Positions 18,408 to 27,725 of a stretch of 64,000 bases of DNA are shown here, piece by piece. How positions within the stretch are numbered: the stretch's first letter is position 1; every line of letters begins with the position of its first letter. The notes below the pieces were generated by a model. It saw only the letters and a program-made list of their open reading frames with translations. It had not been told where the DNA came from and ran no database searches. The position numbers were made by a program, and so were the translations under genes. The stretch comes from Rhodanobacter thiooxydans (GTDB taxonomy: Bacteria; Pseudomonadota; Gammaproteobacteria; Xanthomonadales; Rhodanobacteraceae): the NCBI RefSeq assembly GCF_030291135.1, contig NZ_CP127409.1:1612001-1676000 (forward strand), given 5' to 3'.

Positions 18408-19181
18408 ATGTCTCGCCCGCCTGGTTCTCGTCCCCCGCGCCCCGTCGTATCCGCGCAGTCACCGCGGCACGGGTTGGCCCGGGTGTTGTCCAAGCTGGGC
18501 GCCTGCTCGCGCAGCCAGGCCGAGCAGTGGGTTCGTGCCGGCCGCGTCAGCCTGGACGGGCGCGTGGTGCGCGATCCGTATCACCCGACCTTGATCGACC
18601 GGCAGCAGGTCGCCGTCGATGGCCGGCCGGTGAAGCCGGCCGAAGGTGTCTATGTGGTCTTCAATAAACCACGCGGGCTCGTGGTCAGCGCCGCCGACGA
18701 GCATGGTCGCGCCACCGTCTACGACGCGCTGGCGGCCGCCGGCCTGCCGTGGCTGGGGCCGGTCGGGCGGCTGGACAAAGCAAGCGAAGGCCTGTTGCTG
18801 CTCAGCAACGACACTGTCTGGGCAGCCGGCATCACCGACCCGGCCACGCATCTGGAGAAGACCTATCACGTGCAGGTAGCCGGTCAGCCGGATGCCGCAG
18901 TGCTGGCCGCGATGCTGACGGGTATCCATGATGCTGGCGACCTGCTGAAGGCGCGTCGCGCCATGCTGCTGCGTGCGGGCGAGAAAAATGCCTGGCTTGA
19001 GGTGGTACTGGACGAGGGGCGCAACCGGCATATCCGCCGGTTGCTGGCGGCCCTGGGTTTCGACGTGCTGCGGCTGATCCGGGTGGCAATCGGACCGCTT
19101 GCACTGGGCGAACTGGCGAAAGGGCAGTGGCGACAGTTGAGTGCGTATGAAGTGGAAGCGCTCGACACCCGCAAAGGCTGA
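18408..19181 (+). CDS. rRNA pseudouridine synthase (RsuA/RluB/RluF family)
   Basis: The enzyme converts a specific uridine of ribosomal RNA to pseudouridine. The 257-residue product has an N-terminal S4 RNA-binding domain (ARVLSKLGACSRSQAEQWV, about residues 25-80). The catalytic domain follows with the nucleophile Asp in GRLDKASEGLLLLSND and the C-terminal RNRHIRRLLAALG block. The S4 domain excludes the RluE/TruA types, but the target site (16S or 23S) cannot be decided from sequence. An ATG at 18366 is also in frame; 18408 is preferred on family length. It ends six bases from the convergent kbl. Confidence 0.85.
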   Translation: MSRPPGSRPPRPVVSAQSPRHGLARVLSKLGACSRSQAEQWVRAGRVSLDGRVVRDPYHPTLIDRQQVAVDGRPVKPAEGVYVVFNKPRGLVVSAADEHGRATVYDALAAAGLPWLGPVGRLDKASEGLLLLSNDTVWAAGITDPATHLEKTYHVQVAGQPDAAVLAAMLTGIHDAGDLLKARRAMLLRAGEKNAWLEVVLDEGRNRHIRRLLAALGFDVLRLIRVAIGPLALGELAKGQWRQLSAYEVEALDTRKG

Positions 19182-19187
19182 GTGCCT

Positions 19188-20387
19188 TCAGTCGCCGATC
19201 ACGCCCAGCTTCCGGCCCACCTTGGTGAATGCGGCAATGGCCCGGTCGAGATGCTCACGGGTATGCGCCGCGCTCATCTGCGTGCGGATGCGCGCCTGGC
19301 CCTGTGGCACCACGGGATAGAAGAAGCCGGTGACGTAGATACCTTCCTCCAGCAGGGCGGAAGCCATCGCCTGCGCCTTCGGCGCGTCGTAGATCATCAC
19401 CGGCACGATCGGGTGCACGCCCGGCTTGATGTCGAAGCCGGCGGCGGTCATCCGCTCGCGGAAGTAGCGCGTGTTTTCCTTGAGCTTGTCGCGCAGGTCG
19501 CCGGCGCTGGCCAGCATGTCGAATACCTTGATCGCGGCGGCGACCACGTGCGGCGGCAGCGAGTTGGAGAACAGGTAGGGGCGCGAACGCTGACGCAACA
19601 GCTCGATCACTTCCTTGCGGCCGGTGGTGAACCCGCCGAGCGCACCGCCGAGCGCCTTGCCCAGCGTGCCGGTGAAGATGTCGATCTTGTCCATCACGCC
19701 GTTGACTTCGGCCGAGCCGCGGCCGCTGTCGCCGAGGAAGCCGGTGCAGTGGCACTCATCGATGTGCACCATCGCGTCGTATTTCGCCGCCAGTGCGGTG
19801 ATCTGGTCGAGTTTGGCGATGAAGCCGTCCATCGAGAACGCACCGTCGCTGCTGATCAGCTTGGTGCGTGCGCCGGCCGCATCGGCTGCCTGCAGCTGTT
19901 TCTCCAGGTCGGCCATGTCGCTGTTGGCGTAGCGGAAGCGCTTGGCCTTGCACAGGCGGATGCCGTCGATGATCGAGGCGTGGTTCAACGCGTCGGAGAT
20001 CACCGCGTCTTCCTCGCCCAGCAGCGGTTCGAACAGACCGCCGTTGGCGTCGAAGCAGGCAGCGTAGAGGATGGTGTCCTCGGTGCCGAAGAACGCGGCA
20101 ATCTTCGCTTCCAGCTGCTTGTGCAGGTCCTGCGTGCCGCAGATGAAGCGCACGCTGGCCATGCCGAAGCCGTGCGTATCCAGCGCATCCTTGGCGGCCT
20201 GGATCACCGCGGGATGGTCGGCCAGGCCCAGATAGTTGTTGGCGCAGAAGTTCAGCACCCTGCGGCCGCCTTCCAGCTCGATCTCGGCCGACTGCGGCGA
20301 GGTGATGATGCGCTCGGCCTTGAACAGGCCCTGCTCGCGGATGGCGTCGAGTTCGCTGGCGTAGCGTGCCTTGGCTGAGTAGCTCAT
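19188..20387 (-). CDS. kbl: Glycine C-acetyltransferase (2-amino-3-ketobutyrate CoA ligase)
   Basis: Kbl cleaves 2-amino-3-ketobutyrate with CoA to glycine and acetyl-CoA, the second step of threonine degradation. The 399-residue PLP enzyme belongs to the alpha-oxoamine synthase family. The Schiff-base lysine is Lys244 in [11 protein letters not shown], with the [12 protein letters not shown] and SNSLPPH blocks also present. Length and lysine position equal the E. coli enzyme. Its pathway partner tdh is on the same strand 3.9 kb upstream, separated by a large AsmA-like gene rather than directly adjacent as in many bacteria. Confidence 0.95.
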   Translation of the reverse strand: MSYSAKARYASELDAIREQGLFKAERIITSPQSAEIELEGGRRVLNFCANNYLGLADHPAVIQAAKDALDTHGFGMASVRFICGTQDLHKQLEAKIAAFFGTEDTILYAACFDANGGLFEPLLGEEDAVISDALNHASIIDGIRLCKAKRFRYANSDMADLEKQLQAADAAGARTKLISSDGAFSMDGFIAKLDQITALAAKYDAMVHIDECHCTGFLGDSGRGSAEVNGVMDKIDIFTGTLGKALGGALGGFTTGRKEVIELLRQRSRPYLFSNSLPPHVVAAAIKVFDMLASAGDLRDKLKENTRYFRERMTAAGFDIKPGVHPIVPVMIYDAPKAQAMASALLEEGIYVTGFFYPVVPQGQARIRTQMSAAHTREHLDRAIAAFTKVGRKLGVIGD

Positions 20388-20472
20388 GGGGAATTCCGGC
20401 CTGTGGACAAAGCTCTATTTTGACCGCTTGGCGCGATGCTGGGAAGGAAGCTCGGGCATCGCATTCGCGGCG

Positions 20473-23400
20473 CTACTGCTTCAGGTCGAAATCCACGCGC
20501 GTGGTCTTGCCCTTGTCGTCGATGCCCTGGGCGTCGAGCTTCGGCTCCTGCAGCGCGACGCGTGCAGCGTCCAGCTTGCCCTTCAGCCACGCCTGCACCG
20601 CTGCGGCGCGGCGCTCGGCCAGCGCGCGCATGGCCTTGGCGTCGACCGCCACGCCGGTCTCCATCAGGCTGCGCATCTCGTCGGGTTCGAGCGATTTCTT
20701 CAGGCCGAGGAAGTTGCGTGGCTTGTCCTGGAGGTCATCGTGGCGGTAGGCACGCTTGAGGTATTTTTCGTATTCATCCGGGGTGACGTTGACCGCGGCC
20801 AGTGCCGCATCCGAGGTGTCGGCGGCCTTGCCTTCGGTGTCCAGCACCTTCTCGCGGCGCACCAGGTTCTCCACCGTGACCTTGCGCAGGCCATCCTGGT
20901 CCTTGCCCGGGTCGACCCGGCCGATGATGCCGAGCTTCAGCGATGGCTTCTGCTGCAGCAGGGTCACGATCTTGCCCAGGCGTTCCTGCGCCTTGGCGTC
21001 GAGCACTACCGAGCCCGGCGCGAACTCGATGTAGCCCAGATCCTCGTGGCTGCCGCCGAAGGCGCCGGCCAGCAGGCGGAACGGCGCGGTGGCGGCCTTG
21101 GCGATCAGGTTGCCGATGGCGCGCCAGATCAGGCCGCCCATGCTGAACTGCGGATCGTCCAGCGAGCCGGACACCGGCACGTTCACGTCGATGTTGCCCT
21201 GGGTGTCCTTGAGCAGCGCCACCGCCAGCTTCACCGGCAGGTGCCTGATGCCGGGACTCTCGTTGCGTGCGCCGAAAGTGAGCTGGGTGATGAAGATGTG
21301 GTTGTCCGCGTTGAGCTTGCGCTGGTCCAGCATGTAGTGGACGTCCACGTTGAGCTTGCCGGCGGTGATCGGGTAGCCGGTGTACTTGGTGGAGTAGGCG
21401 GCGAGGCGGGTGAGCTCCACCTCGCTGGCCTTGCCCTTGATGTCCAGGAACGCCACCGGCTGCAGCGGGTTGATGCTGCCGTCGATGTCCACCGGCGAAT
21501 CGTCGTCCAGTGCCGCCTGCACTGACAGCGCGGCCGGTGGATCGCCCGGGGTGGTGCCGAACGCGCCGATCCTGCCGGTGAGTTTGGTGAGGTTGGCGGT
21601 GTAGTTGGGCTTGATGAAGTTGTCGGTGTAGTTGAGCTGGCCGTTGACCAGGGTGATGCCGCCGATATGGATGTCGGCCGGGGGCGCCGCCGGTGTCGCG
21701 GCTGCCGCGACCGACGTGCTGGTGGTCGCCGCCGGTGCGGGCGTTGCCGGCTTCGGTGGCGGCGTGGCCAGCGTGCCGGCCGCGCGGGTCACCGACACCG
21801 GTGCGGCTTCCGGCGAAGCGACCACGTCGGACAGGTTCAGCTTGCCGTCCGCGTTGATGATCATGCGGGCGTAGAACGAGGTCAGCGTCAGCGCGCCGAT
21901 GCGTACACGCGGCGTGCCCGGACCGACATCGGCATCGAGGTTCGAGGCGCTGAGCGTGCGCCAGCGCAGGAAATCGTCGCCGCTGAGCTTGTCCTGCACG
22001 CGCACGCGCTCGAGTGCGACGTTGCCCCGGTAGCGCAGTTTCGGCACGCTGCCGCGGCCATCGTAGTGCAGCTTGCCGTTGCTGGTGAGCCTGGCGCCGG
22101 CCACGGTGACGTTCAGCGGCACGCTGATGTACGGCTCGAAGCGGGCGATGTCCAGCTGCTTCGTTTCCAGTTGCAGGTCGGCGCCCAGCGGTGAGGGCCG
22201 CAGTCTGCCGGAGGCAGCGAACGTACCCCGGTCGATGGCACCAGCCAGCTTGAACGGACGCGCCGCGTCCAGTTTGTCGTCCAGGTTGTCGATGCTGCCC
22301 TTGAGCGATTTCAGCTGGAGGCTGACGGGCCTGGCGCCGGCGGCCAGGTCGGTGAAGTCGAGTGTACCGTCATCGAGGCCGAGGTGGGCGATGCTCCAGC
22401 GCCAGGGTGGGCTGTGGTCCGCTGCGGCCTTGCGCTGATTGCCTGGTGGTGCCAGCAGTTCCAGCAGGCTGAGGGTGCCGTTGCGCTGGCGCTGCAGGTG
22501 CAGGTTGAGCTTGCTGGCGGTGACCGTGCCCAGCTGCGCCTGGCGGCTGGCCAGGTCGATCAGGCGGATCTCCGCCTGCAGCTTGCCCCAGGCCAGCGGG
22601 GTGCCGTGTTCCCTGGACGGCGCTGCGAGTGCGAAGTTGCTCACCGAGGCATGCGCGTCGGCGAGGTGCACGTTGACGGCCTTGCCCCAGTCGAGCTGCA
22701 GCTGGCCGTCGGCATCGAGCTTGCCCTGGGTCACTCGCGCGGCCATCGGCGCCGCCGCCTGCAGCGGGGCCACATCCACCTGGCGGAGGCCGAGATGGGT
22801 CGACAGCCGGCTGGCAGCCAGGTCCAGCGTGCCCTTGACCGACAACATGCCGCCGCCCAGCTGGGCGGTCAGGTCCATTCGCCCGACGGGCGCCGGCTGC
22901 AGGCTAAGGCCTTGCAGCGCGCCATGCAGACCGGTGAGGTCCAGCCTGTGCTGGCTGGCGTCGGTGTAGTGGATGGCGCTGCCGGTCAGTGCCAGCGAGG
23001 CGATGCGCAGGTCGGTCGGTGTCGTCGTGGTGGCGGGCGCAGCCGGTGCGGGGCCGGCTGTCAGGCTGTCGAAATTGCTGTGGCCACCTGCGCCCTGGGT
23101 GTAGTGGAGCTGCGCCTGGTCCAGTTGCAGCGCGCCCAGCCGGTAGCGCGAGAGCAGCGGTTGCACGTCGGCCAGCTCGGCGCTGCCGTGGCTGATTTCG
23201 AGGATGGGCTCGCCGTGGTTGCTGGCAAGCGCGAAGTTGTCCAGTTGCAGGTGGCCGGTCAGCTGCAATTGCGGCGTGGGTCGGGTCTGCACGAAGTGCA
23301 GGTCCAGGTTCCCGCCGAGCCGCCCCTTGGTGATGGCCAGCGGCAACGGTGTGGGGGCGTAGGCCAGGTAGCGCGGCAGGTCCAGCTGCTCGAACTGGAA

Positions 23401-24126
23401 ATGCACGACCGCCTCGCGGGTATCGGTGAACGGCCTGGTCTGGCCGTCGATGCGCAGCGGGCTGCCGTCCACCTTCATGGCCAGCAGCGGCTGCACGAAC
23501 ACGTCGGTGTCGCTGGGCAGGTTGGCGATGAACGGGATGCCCAGTTCCAGTTGCTCGACGTGGTGGCTGGCCTTGCCCAGCTGGTCGTCGAACTGGATGT
23601 CGCCGGCGTGCACGGCGATGTTGGACAGCGAGAAACGCGCCGGCGGCGCCTTCGGGTCCGCGGGCTTCGAATCGTAGCGTTCCAGCAGGTCGCTGAAGTT
23701 GAAACGCCCGTCCGCGCTGCGCACGATGCGGATCTGCGGGTGCTGCAGGCGCAGTTCGTCCAGTACCGGCGCCCGGCGCAGCAGCGAGGTCCACGAAGCG
23801 TTAATCACCGCCTGGTCGATGTCCACGAACGGCGAGCGCCCGTCGCGGTCGGCGATGTGCAGGCGGTCCAGCTGCAGGCGCAGGGTGTAGGGATTGAAGT
23901 GCGCCGCGCCCAGCGTCACCGGCCGCGACAGGGCGGCGCTGGCGCGCTTCTCGATCTGGCTGCGGATGATCGGTGGTGCAGCGAAGAAGCCGAGCAGGCC
24001 GAACACCACCAGCACGATGGCGATGGTCAGCGCGGACTTGCGCGCGCGGTGTGAGTGATACAGCTGCCGGGCCTTGTCGCGGGCCGCCGCCAGGTGGGCG
24101 GCTGCCGTGGGATGAAGGGCATTCAT
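20473..24126 (-). CDS. DUF748 (AsmA-like) envelope protein
   Basis: This 1217-residue protein has one N-terminal membrane anchor (about residues 33-52, ALTIAIVLVVFGLLGFFAAP) followed by a very long beta-rich periplasmic region. That region carries DUF748/AsmA-type repeats (for example GRFNFSDLLERYD, GKLNLSDVV, HIGGITLVNGQLNYTDN). A Pro/Ala/Thr linker lies near 840-870. The C-terminal 200 residues contain an OmpA-like stretch (YIEFAPGSVVLDAKAQERLGK). AsmA-like proteins help move lipids across the periplasm or influence outer-membrane assembly; the role of DUF748 members is not settled. It lies between tdh and kbl on the same strand. Confidence 0.78.
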   Translation of the reverse strand: MNALHPTAAAHLAAARDKARQLYHSHRARKSALTIAIVLVVFGLLGFFAAPPIIRSQIEKRASAALSRPVTLGAAHFNPYTLRLQLDRLHIADRDGRSPFVDIDQAVINASWTSLLRRAPVLDELRLQHPQIRIVRSADGRFNFSDLLERYDSKPADPKAPPARFSLSNIAVHAGDIQFDDQLGKASHHVEQLELGIPFIANLPSDTDVFVQPLLAMKVDGSPLRIDGQTRPFTDTREAVVHFQFEQLDLPRYLAYAPTPLPLAITKGRLGGNLDLHFVQTRPTPQLQLTGHLQLDNFALASNHGEPILEISHGSAELADVQPLLSRYRLGALQLDQAQLHYTQGAGGHSNFDSLTAGPAPAAPATTTTPTDLRIASLALTGSAIHYTDASQHRLDLTGLHGALQGLSLQPAPVGRMDLTAQLGGGMLSVKGTLDLAASRLSTHLGLRQVDVAPLQAAAPMAARVTQGKLDADGQLQLDWGKAVNVHLADAHASVSNFALAAPSREHGTPLAWGKLQAEIRLIDLASRQAQLGTVTASKLNLHLQRQRNGTLSLLELLAPPGNQRKAAADHSPPWRWSIAHLGLDDGTLDFTDLAAGARPVSLQLKSLKGSIDNLDDKLDAARPFKLAGAIDRGTFAASGRLRPSPLGADLQLETKQLDIARFEPYISVPLNVTVAGARLTSNGKLHYDGRGSVPKLRYRGNVALERVRVQDKLSGDDFLRWRTLSASNLDADVGPGTPRVRIGALTLTSFYARMIINADGKLNLSDVVASPEAAPVSVTRAAGTLATPPPKPATPAPAATTSTSVAAAATPAAPPADIHIGGITLVNGQLNYTDNFIKPNYTANLTKLTGRIGAFGTTPGDPPAALSVQAALDDDSPVDIDGSINPLQPVAFLDIKGKASEVELTRLAAYSTKYTGYPITAGKLNVDVHYMLDQRKLNADNHIFITQLTFGARNESPGIRHLPVKLAVALLKDTQGNIDVNVPVSGSLDDPQFSMGGLIWRAIGNLIAKAATAPFRLLAGAFGGSHEDLGYIEFAPGSVVLDAKAQERLGKIVTLLQQKPSLKLGIIGRVDPGKDQDGLRKVTVENLVRREKVLDTEGKAADTSDAALAAVNVTPDEYEKYLKRAYRHDDLQDKPRNFLGLKKSLEPDEMRSLMETGVAVDAKAMRALAERRAAAVQAWLKGKLDAARVALQEPKLDAQGIDDKGKTTRVDFDLKQ

Positions 24127-24262
24127 GCGGACTTTCCGGTGGCGTCATGGGCCGGCGGCACCCGCCGGGCACTTCCTGCAGCCGGCAGCAACCGGCCGCA
24201 GGAAGTTTACGCAGATGCCGTGAAACCGGCGATGACAGACGGCGACTGTCGTCCTCCCTCGT

Positions 24263-25297
24263 TCAGCTCCAGGAGCAGACCACCTTGCCGCACTTGCCGG
24301 CGTCCATCAGGTCGAAGCCCTTCTGGAAGTCGTCGATGTGGATCTGGTGGGTGAGCACCTTCTGCAGCGGGAAGCCTGTCAGCACCATCTGGGTCATCTT
24401 GTACCAGGTCTCGTACATGCGCCGGCCGTAGATGCCCTGCAGAGTGAGGCCCTTGAAGATCACCTTGTCCCAGTCGATGCCGGCGCCCTTGGGCTGGATG
24501 CCGAGCAGGGCGATCTTGCCGCCGTGGTACATGCAGTCGAGCATGTCGTTGAACGCGCGCGGGTTGCCGCTCATCTCCAGGCCCACGTCGAAGCCTTCCA
24601 TGTGCAGGTCCTTCATCACGTCCTTGAGCGACTGGTTGGCCACGTTGACCACCCGGGTGGCGCCCATGTCGGCGGCCAGCTTCAGGCGATAGTCGTTGAC
24701 GTCGGTGACCACCACGTTGCGCGCGCCCACGTGCTTGGCGATGCCGGCGGCGATGATGCCGATGGGGCCGGCGCCGGTGATCAGCACGTCCTCGCCGATC
24801 ATGTCGAATTCCAGAGCGCAGTGCGCGGCGTTGCCGTACGGGTCGAAGAACGCGGCCAGCTCGGACGGGATCTGGTCCGGGATCGGCCACAGGTTCGAAG
24901 CGGGCATGGCCATGTACTCGGCGAACGCGCCGTTGCGGTTCACGCCGATGCCGATCGTGTTCGGGCACAGGTGCTGGCGGCCCGCGCGGCAGTTGCGGCA
25001 GTGTCCGCAGACGATGTGGCCCTCGGCCGAGACGCGGTCGCCGACCTTGTAGCCGGTGACGCCGGGGCCGATCTCCACGATGCGCCCGACGAACTCGTGG
25101 CCGATGGTCAGGCCCGGCTTGATCGTGCGCTGGCTCCACTCGTCCCACTTGTAGATGTGCAGGTCGGTGCCGCAGATCGCGGTCTTCTCGATCTTGATCA
25201 GCACCTCGTTCGGGCCGACCTGCGGCAGCGGCACTTCTTCCATCCAGATGCCCTGTTCGGGCTTGCGCTTGACCAGGGCTTTCATCGTCTGCGGCAT
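24263..25297 (-). CDS. tdh: L-threonine 3-dehydrogenase
   Basis: Tdh oxidises L-threonine with NAD to 2-amino-3-ketobutyrate. The 344-residue medium-chain zinc dehydrogenase has the catalytic zinc Cys in [15 protein letters not shown] and GHEFVG. The structural-zinc cysteines lie in [15 protein letters not shown], and the Rossmann motif is [20 protein letters not shown]. The start at 25297 (MPQTMKAL) has a weak GGA upstream; the ATG at 25285 would give the same N-terminus as E. coli Tdh and cannot be excluded. A TATAAT element lies about 45 bases upstream. It feeds Kbl, and the glycine formed can enter the glycine cleavage system (gcvP is in this window). Confidence 0.95.
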   Translation of the reverse strand: MPQTMKALVKRKPEQGIWMEEVPLPQVGPNEVLIKIEKTAICGTDLHIYKWDEWSQRTIKPGLTIGHEFVGRIVEIGPGVTGYKVGDRVSAEGHIVCGHCRNCRAGRQHLCPNTIGIGVNRNGAFAEYMAMPASNLWPIPDQIPSELAAFFDPYGNAAHCALEFDMIGEDVLITGAGPIGIIAAGIAKHVGARNVVVTDVNDYRLKLAADMGATRVVNVANQSLKDVMKDLHMEGFDVGLEMSGNPRAFNDMLDCMYHGGKIALLGIQPKGAGIDWDKVIFKGLTLQGIYGRRMYETWYKMTQMVLTGFPLQKVLTHQIHIDDFQKGFDLMDAGKCGKVVCSWS

Positions 25298-25341
25298 GGG
25301 GAATCCATCGGTTGGCCCGCGGAGCGGGCGGGGAAACGGCA

Positions 25342-25347
25342 ATTATA
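25342..25347 (-). promoter_or_regulatory. -10 element for tdh
   Basis: A perfect TATAAT is read on the minus strand within the 151-base divergent region between tdh and the first S46 peptidase gene. No clear -35 hexamer is visible. Confidence 0.5.
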
Positions 25348-25448
25348 GAGCGCGGTCGCCGGCGGCGGCTTTCGGGCCGGCATCTTGCCGGGAGCTGCGC
25401 GGCAAACTATGGTCGCAAGTTTATGCGATTGCTCACGAGGCCGGTTCG

Positions 25449-27608
25449 ATGCGATTGAAGAGGATGTTGTGGTCCACCGCGGTGGCGATGTCGCTGAGTC
25501 CGCTGGCGCAGGCGGACGAGGGCATGTGGATGCCGTCGCAACTGCCGTCGATCGGCCAGCAGCTGAAGGCCGCCGGCTATCGGGGCGACCCCGCCGCGCT
25601 GGCCGACCTGACCCGGCCGCCGCTCAGCGCGGTGGTCAAGGTCGGCGGCGCCACCGGCGCCTTCGTCAGCGACCAGGGCCTGGTGCTGACCAACCACCAC
25701 GTTGCGTTCGGCGTGATCCAGTACAACAGCAATGCGCAACGCAACCTGATCGAAGAGGGCTACGTGGCGGCCAGCCGCGGCGAGGAGCTGCCAGCCAACC
25801 CGGACTTCCGCCTGCGCGTCACGGTCGGCTTCGACCAGGTTACCGAGCAGGTGCTGGCCAACGCCCGCGGCAAGACCGGTCGCGCCTACTACGACGCGGT
25901 GGATGCGGCGAGCAAGGCGCTGGTCGCCGCATGCGAACGCGAGGCCGGCATGCGTTGCAGCGTCGCCAACATGTTCTACGGCCGCGACTTCTATCTGGTG
26001 AAGCAGCTGGAGCTGCGCGACCTGCGGCTGGTCTACACGCCGCCGCGCGCGATCGGCAACTACGGCGACGAAGTGGACAACTTCATGTGGCCGCGCCACA
26101 GCGGCGATTTCACCGTGCTGCGCGCCTACGTCGGGCCGGATGGCAAGCCGGCGGATTATGCGAAGGACAACAAGCCCTACACGCCGCCCGCGCACCTGCA
26201 GATCGCCCGCGAAGGCGTCAACGCTGGCGACTACGTGATGCTGGCCGGTTACCCCGGTACCACCTACCGCCACCGCAGCGCCGCCGAGTTCGCCGACCAG
26301 GTGCAGTGGCGCCTGCCTGCGTCGGTGGCGGCGATGAAGCAGCTGCAGACGGTGATCGAAGACGCCGGCGCGGCGGACGCGCAGGCGAAGATCCGCTACG
26401 CCTCGCAACTGCAGTCGCTGAAGAACGGCATCAAGCGCTACAGCGGCGAGCTGGAAGGCCTGCAGCGCAGCGATGCGGTCGCCGTGCGGCAGCAGGACGA
26501 AGCGGCGATGCTGGCCTGGCTGGACAAGCAGGGCACGGCGAAGGCGCTGCGCCCGCAGATCGACGCCGCGATGGCGGCGATCGCCGACGGCAACGCCACC
26601 CGCGAGCGCGACCTTCTGCTCGGCCTGCTCCAGTCGCAGACCCAGCTGATGCGCTCGGCGCTGCGCCTGCAACGGCTGGCGCACGAGCGCGGCAAGCCCG
26701 ATGCCGAGCGCGAGAACGGCTACCAGCAGCGTGACGAGGAACTGATTGCCGGCGGCCTGCGCCAGGTCCAGCGCCGCTACGATCCGACCGTCGAGAAGCG
26801 CCTGCTGACGGCGCTGCTGATCCGCTATCAGCAACTGCCTGCTGCGCAGCACGTGGCCGAGTTCGATACCGCGTTCGGTCGTACTCCTGCCGAGCTGGCG
26901 ACCACGCTGGATCGCGTCTACGCCACCACCAAACTCGGCGACGAAGCGCAGCGCCTGCGCTGGATGGATGCCAATGCGACAATGCTGGCCGCGACTGACG
27001 ACAGCCTGCTGCAACTGGCTGCGAAACTGCAGCCGGCGCTGCTGCACATCGACGACGAGCGCAAGGCGCGTGAGGGCGAGCTGCTGCGCCTGCGTCCGGC
27101 CTACATGCAGGCGCTGATCGCCTATCGCGAACAGCAGGGCCGCGCGGTCTATCCGGATGCGAACTCCACCCTGCGCGTGAGCTACGGCAAGGTCACCCCG
27201 CTGAAGGCGCGTGACGCGGTGGGCTACGAACCGCTGACCAGCACCGCCGGTATCGTCGAGAAGAACACCGGCGTGGCGCCGTTCGATGCACCCAAGCCGC
27301 TGCTCGACGCGATCGCCAAAGCGGACTACGCCGGCTACCTGGACCCGAAGTCGGGCGTCATGCCGGTGAACTTCCTCAGCAACCTCGACACCACCGGCGG
27401 CAACTCCGGCTCACCGGTGTTGAACGCGAAGGGCGAACTGGTCGGACTCAACTTCGACAGCAACTGGGAGGCGGTCAGTGCCAGCTGGATGTTCGACCCG
27501 CGCTACAAGCGTGCGATCCACGTCGACATGCGCTACATGCGCTGGTTGATGGACAAGGTCTACCCGGCGCCGCAGCTGCTGAAGGAATTGGGCGTGCCGG
27601 CGCGCTGA
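25449..27608 (+). CDS. S46 family dipeptidyl-peptidase, DPP11-like (Ser at specificity position)
   Basis: This is a 719-residue exopeptidase that removes dipeptides from oligopeptides in the periplasm. A signal peptide ends near LAQA-DEG. The catalytic His lies in VLTNHHVAFG (about residues 83-84), the Asp in the GDEVDNFMWPRHSGDF block (207-221), and the serine is Ser653 in TGGNSGSPV. The conserved DNxMWPRH motif binds the substrate amino terminus. In this family Gly at position 673 marks DPP7 (hydrophobic P1), whereas Arg or Ser marks DPP11 (Asp/Glu P1). The equivalent residue here is Ser671 (NFDSNWE), so DPP11-like specificity is inferred. GAGG precedes the ATG at 25449. A paralogue follows. 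Confidence 0.88.
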   Translation: MRLKRMLWSTAVAMSLSPLAQADEGMWMPSQLPSIGQQLKAAGYRGDPAALADLTRPPLSAVVKVGGATGAFVSDQGLVLTNHHVAFGVIQYNSNAQRNLIEEGYVAASRGEELPANPDFRLRVTVGFDQVTEQVLANARGKTGRAYYDAVDAASKALVAACEREAGMRCSVANMFYGRDFYLVKQLELRDLRLVYTPPRAIGNYGDEVDNFMWPRHSGDFTVLRAYVGPDGKPADYAKDNKPYTPPAHLQIAREGVNAGDYVMLAGYPGTTYRHRSAAEFADQVQWRLPASVAAMKQLQTVIEDAGAADAQAKIRYASQLQSLKNGIKRYSGELEGLQRSDAVAVRQQDEAAMLAWLDKQGTAKALRPQIDAAMAAIADGNATRERDLLLGLLQSQTQLMRSALRLQRLAHERGKPDAERENGYQQRDEELIAGGLRQVQRRYDPTVEKRLLTALLIRYQQLPAAQHVAEFDTAFGRTPAELATTLDRVYATTKLGDEAQRLRWMDANATMLAATDDSLLQLAAKLQPALLHIDDERKAREGELLRLRPAYMQALIAYREQQGRAVYPDANSTLRVSYGKVTPLKARDAVGYEPLTSTAGIVEKNTGVAPFDAPKPLLDAIAKADYAGYLDPKSGVMPVNFLSNLDTTGGNSGSPVLNAKGELVGLNFDSNWEAVSASWMFDPRYKRAIHVDMRYMRWLMDKVYPAPQLLKELGVPAR

Positions 27609-27686
27609 ATGTCGCAGGCATGACTTGCGGCATATGCCACGGCCGTCCGGGTCGGGCATAAGTCGTAAGTTATTGCGTCACCCTTT

Positions 27687-27710
27687 TGCCCGCTTTCGCG
27701 GGCAGATTTT
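27687..27710 (+). terminator. Hairpin between the two S46 peptidase genes
   Basis: TGCCCGC and GCGGGCA pair around TTTC, followed by GATTTT, directly before the ribosome binding site of the second gene. It may be a partial terminator or a leader hairpin. Confidence 0.55.
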
Positions 27711-27725
27711 CATCAGGAGATTTCC

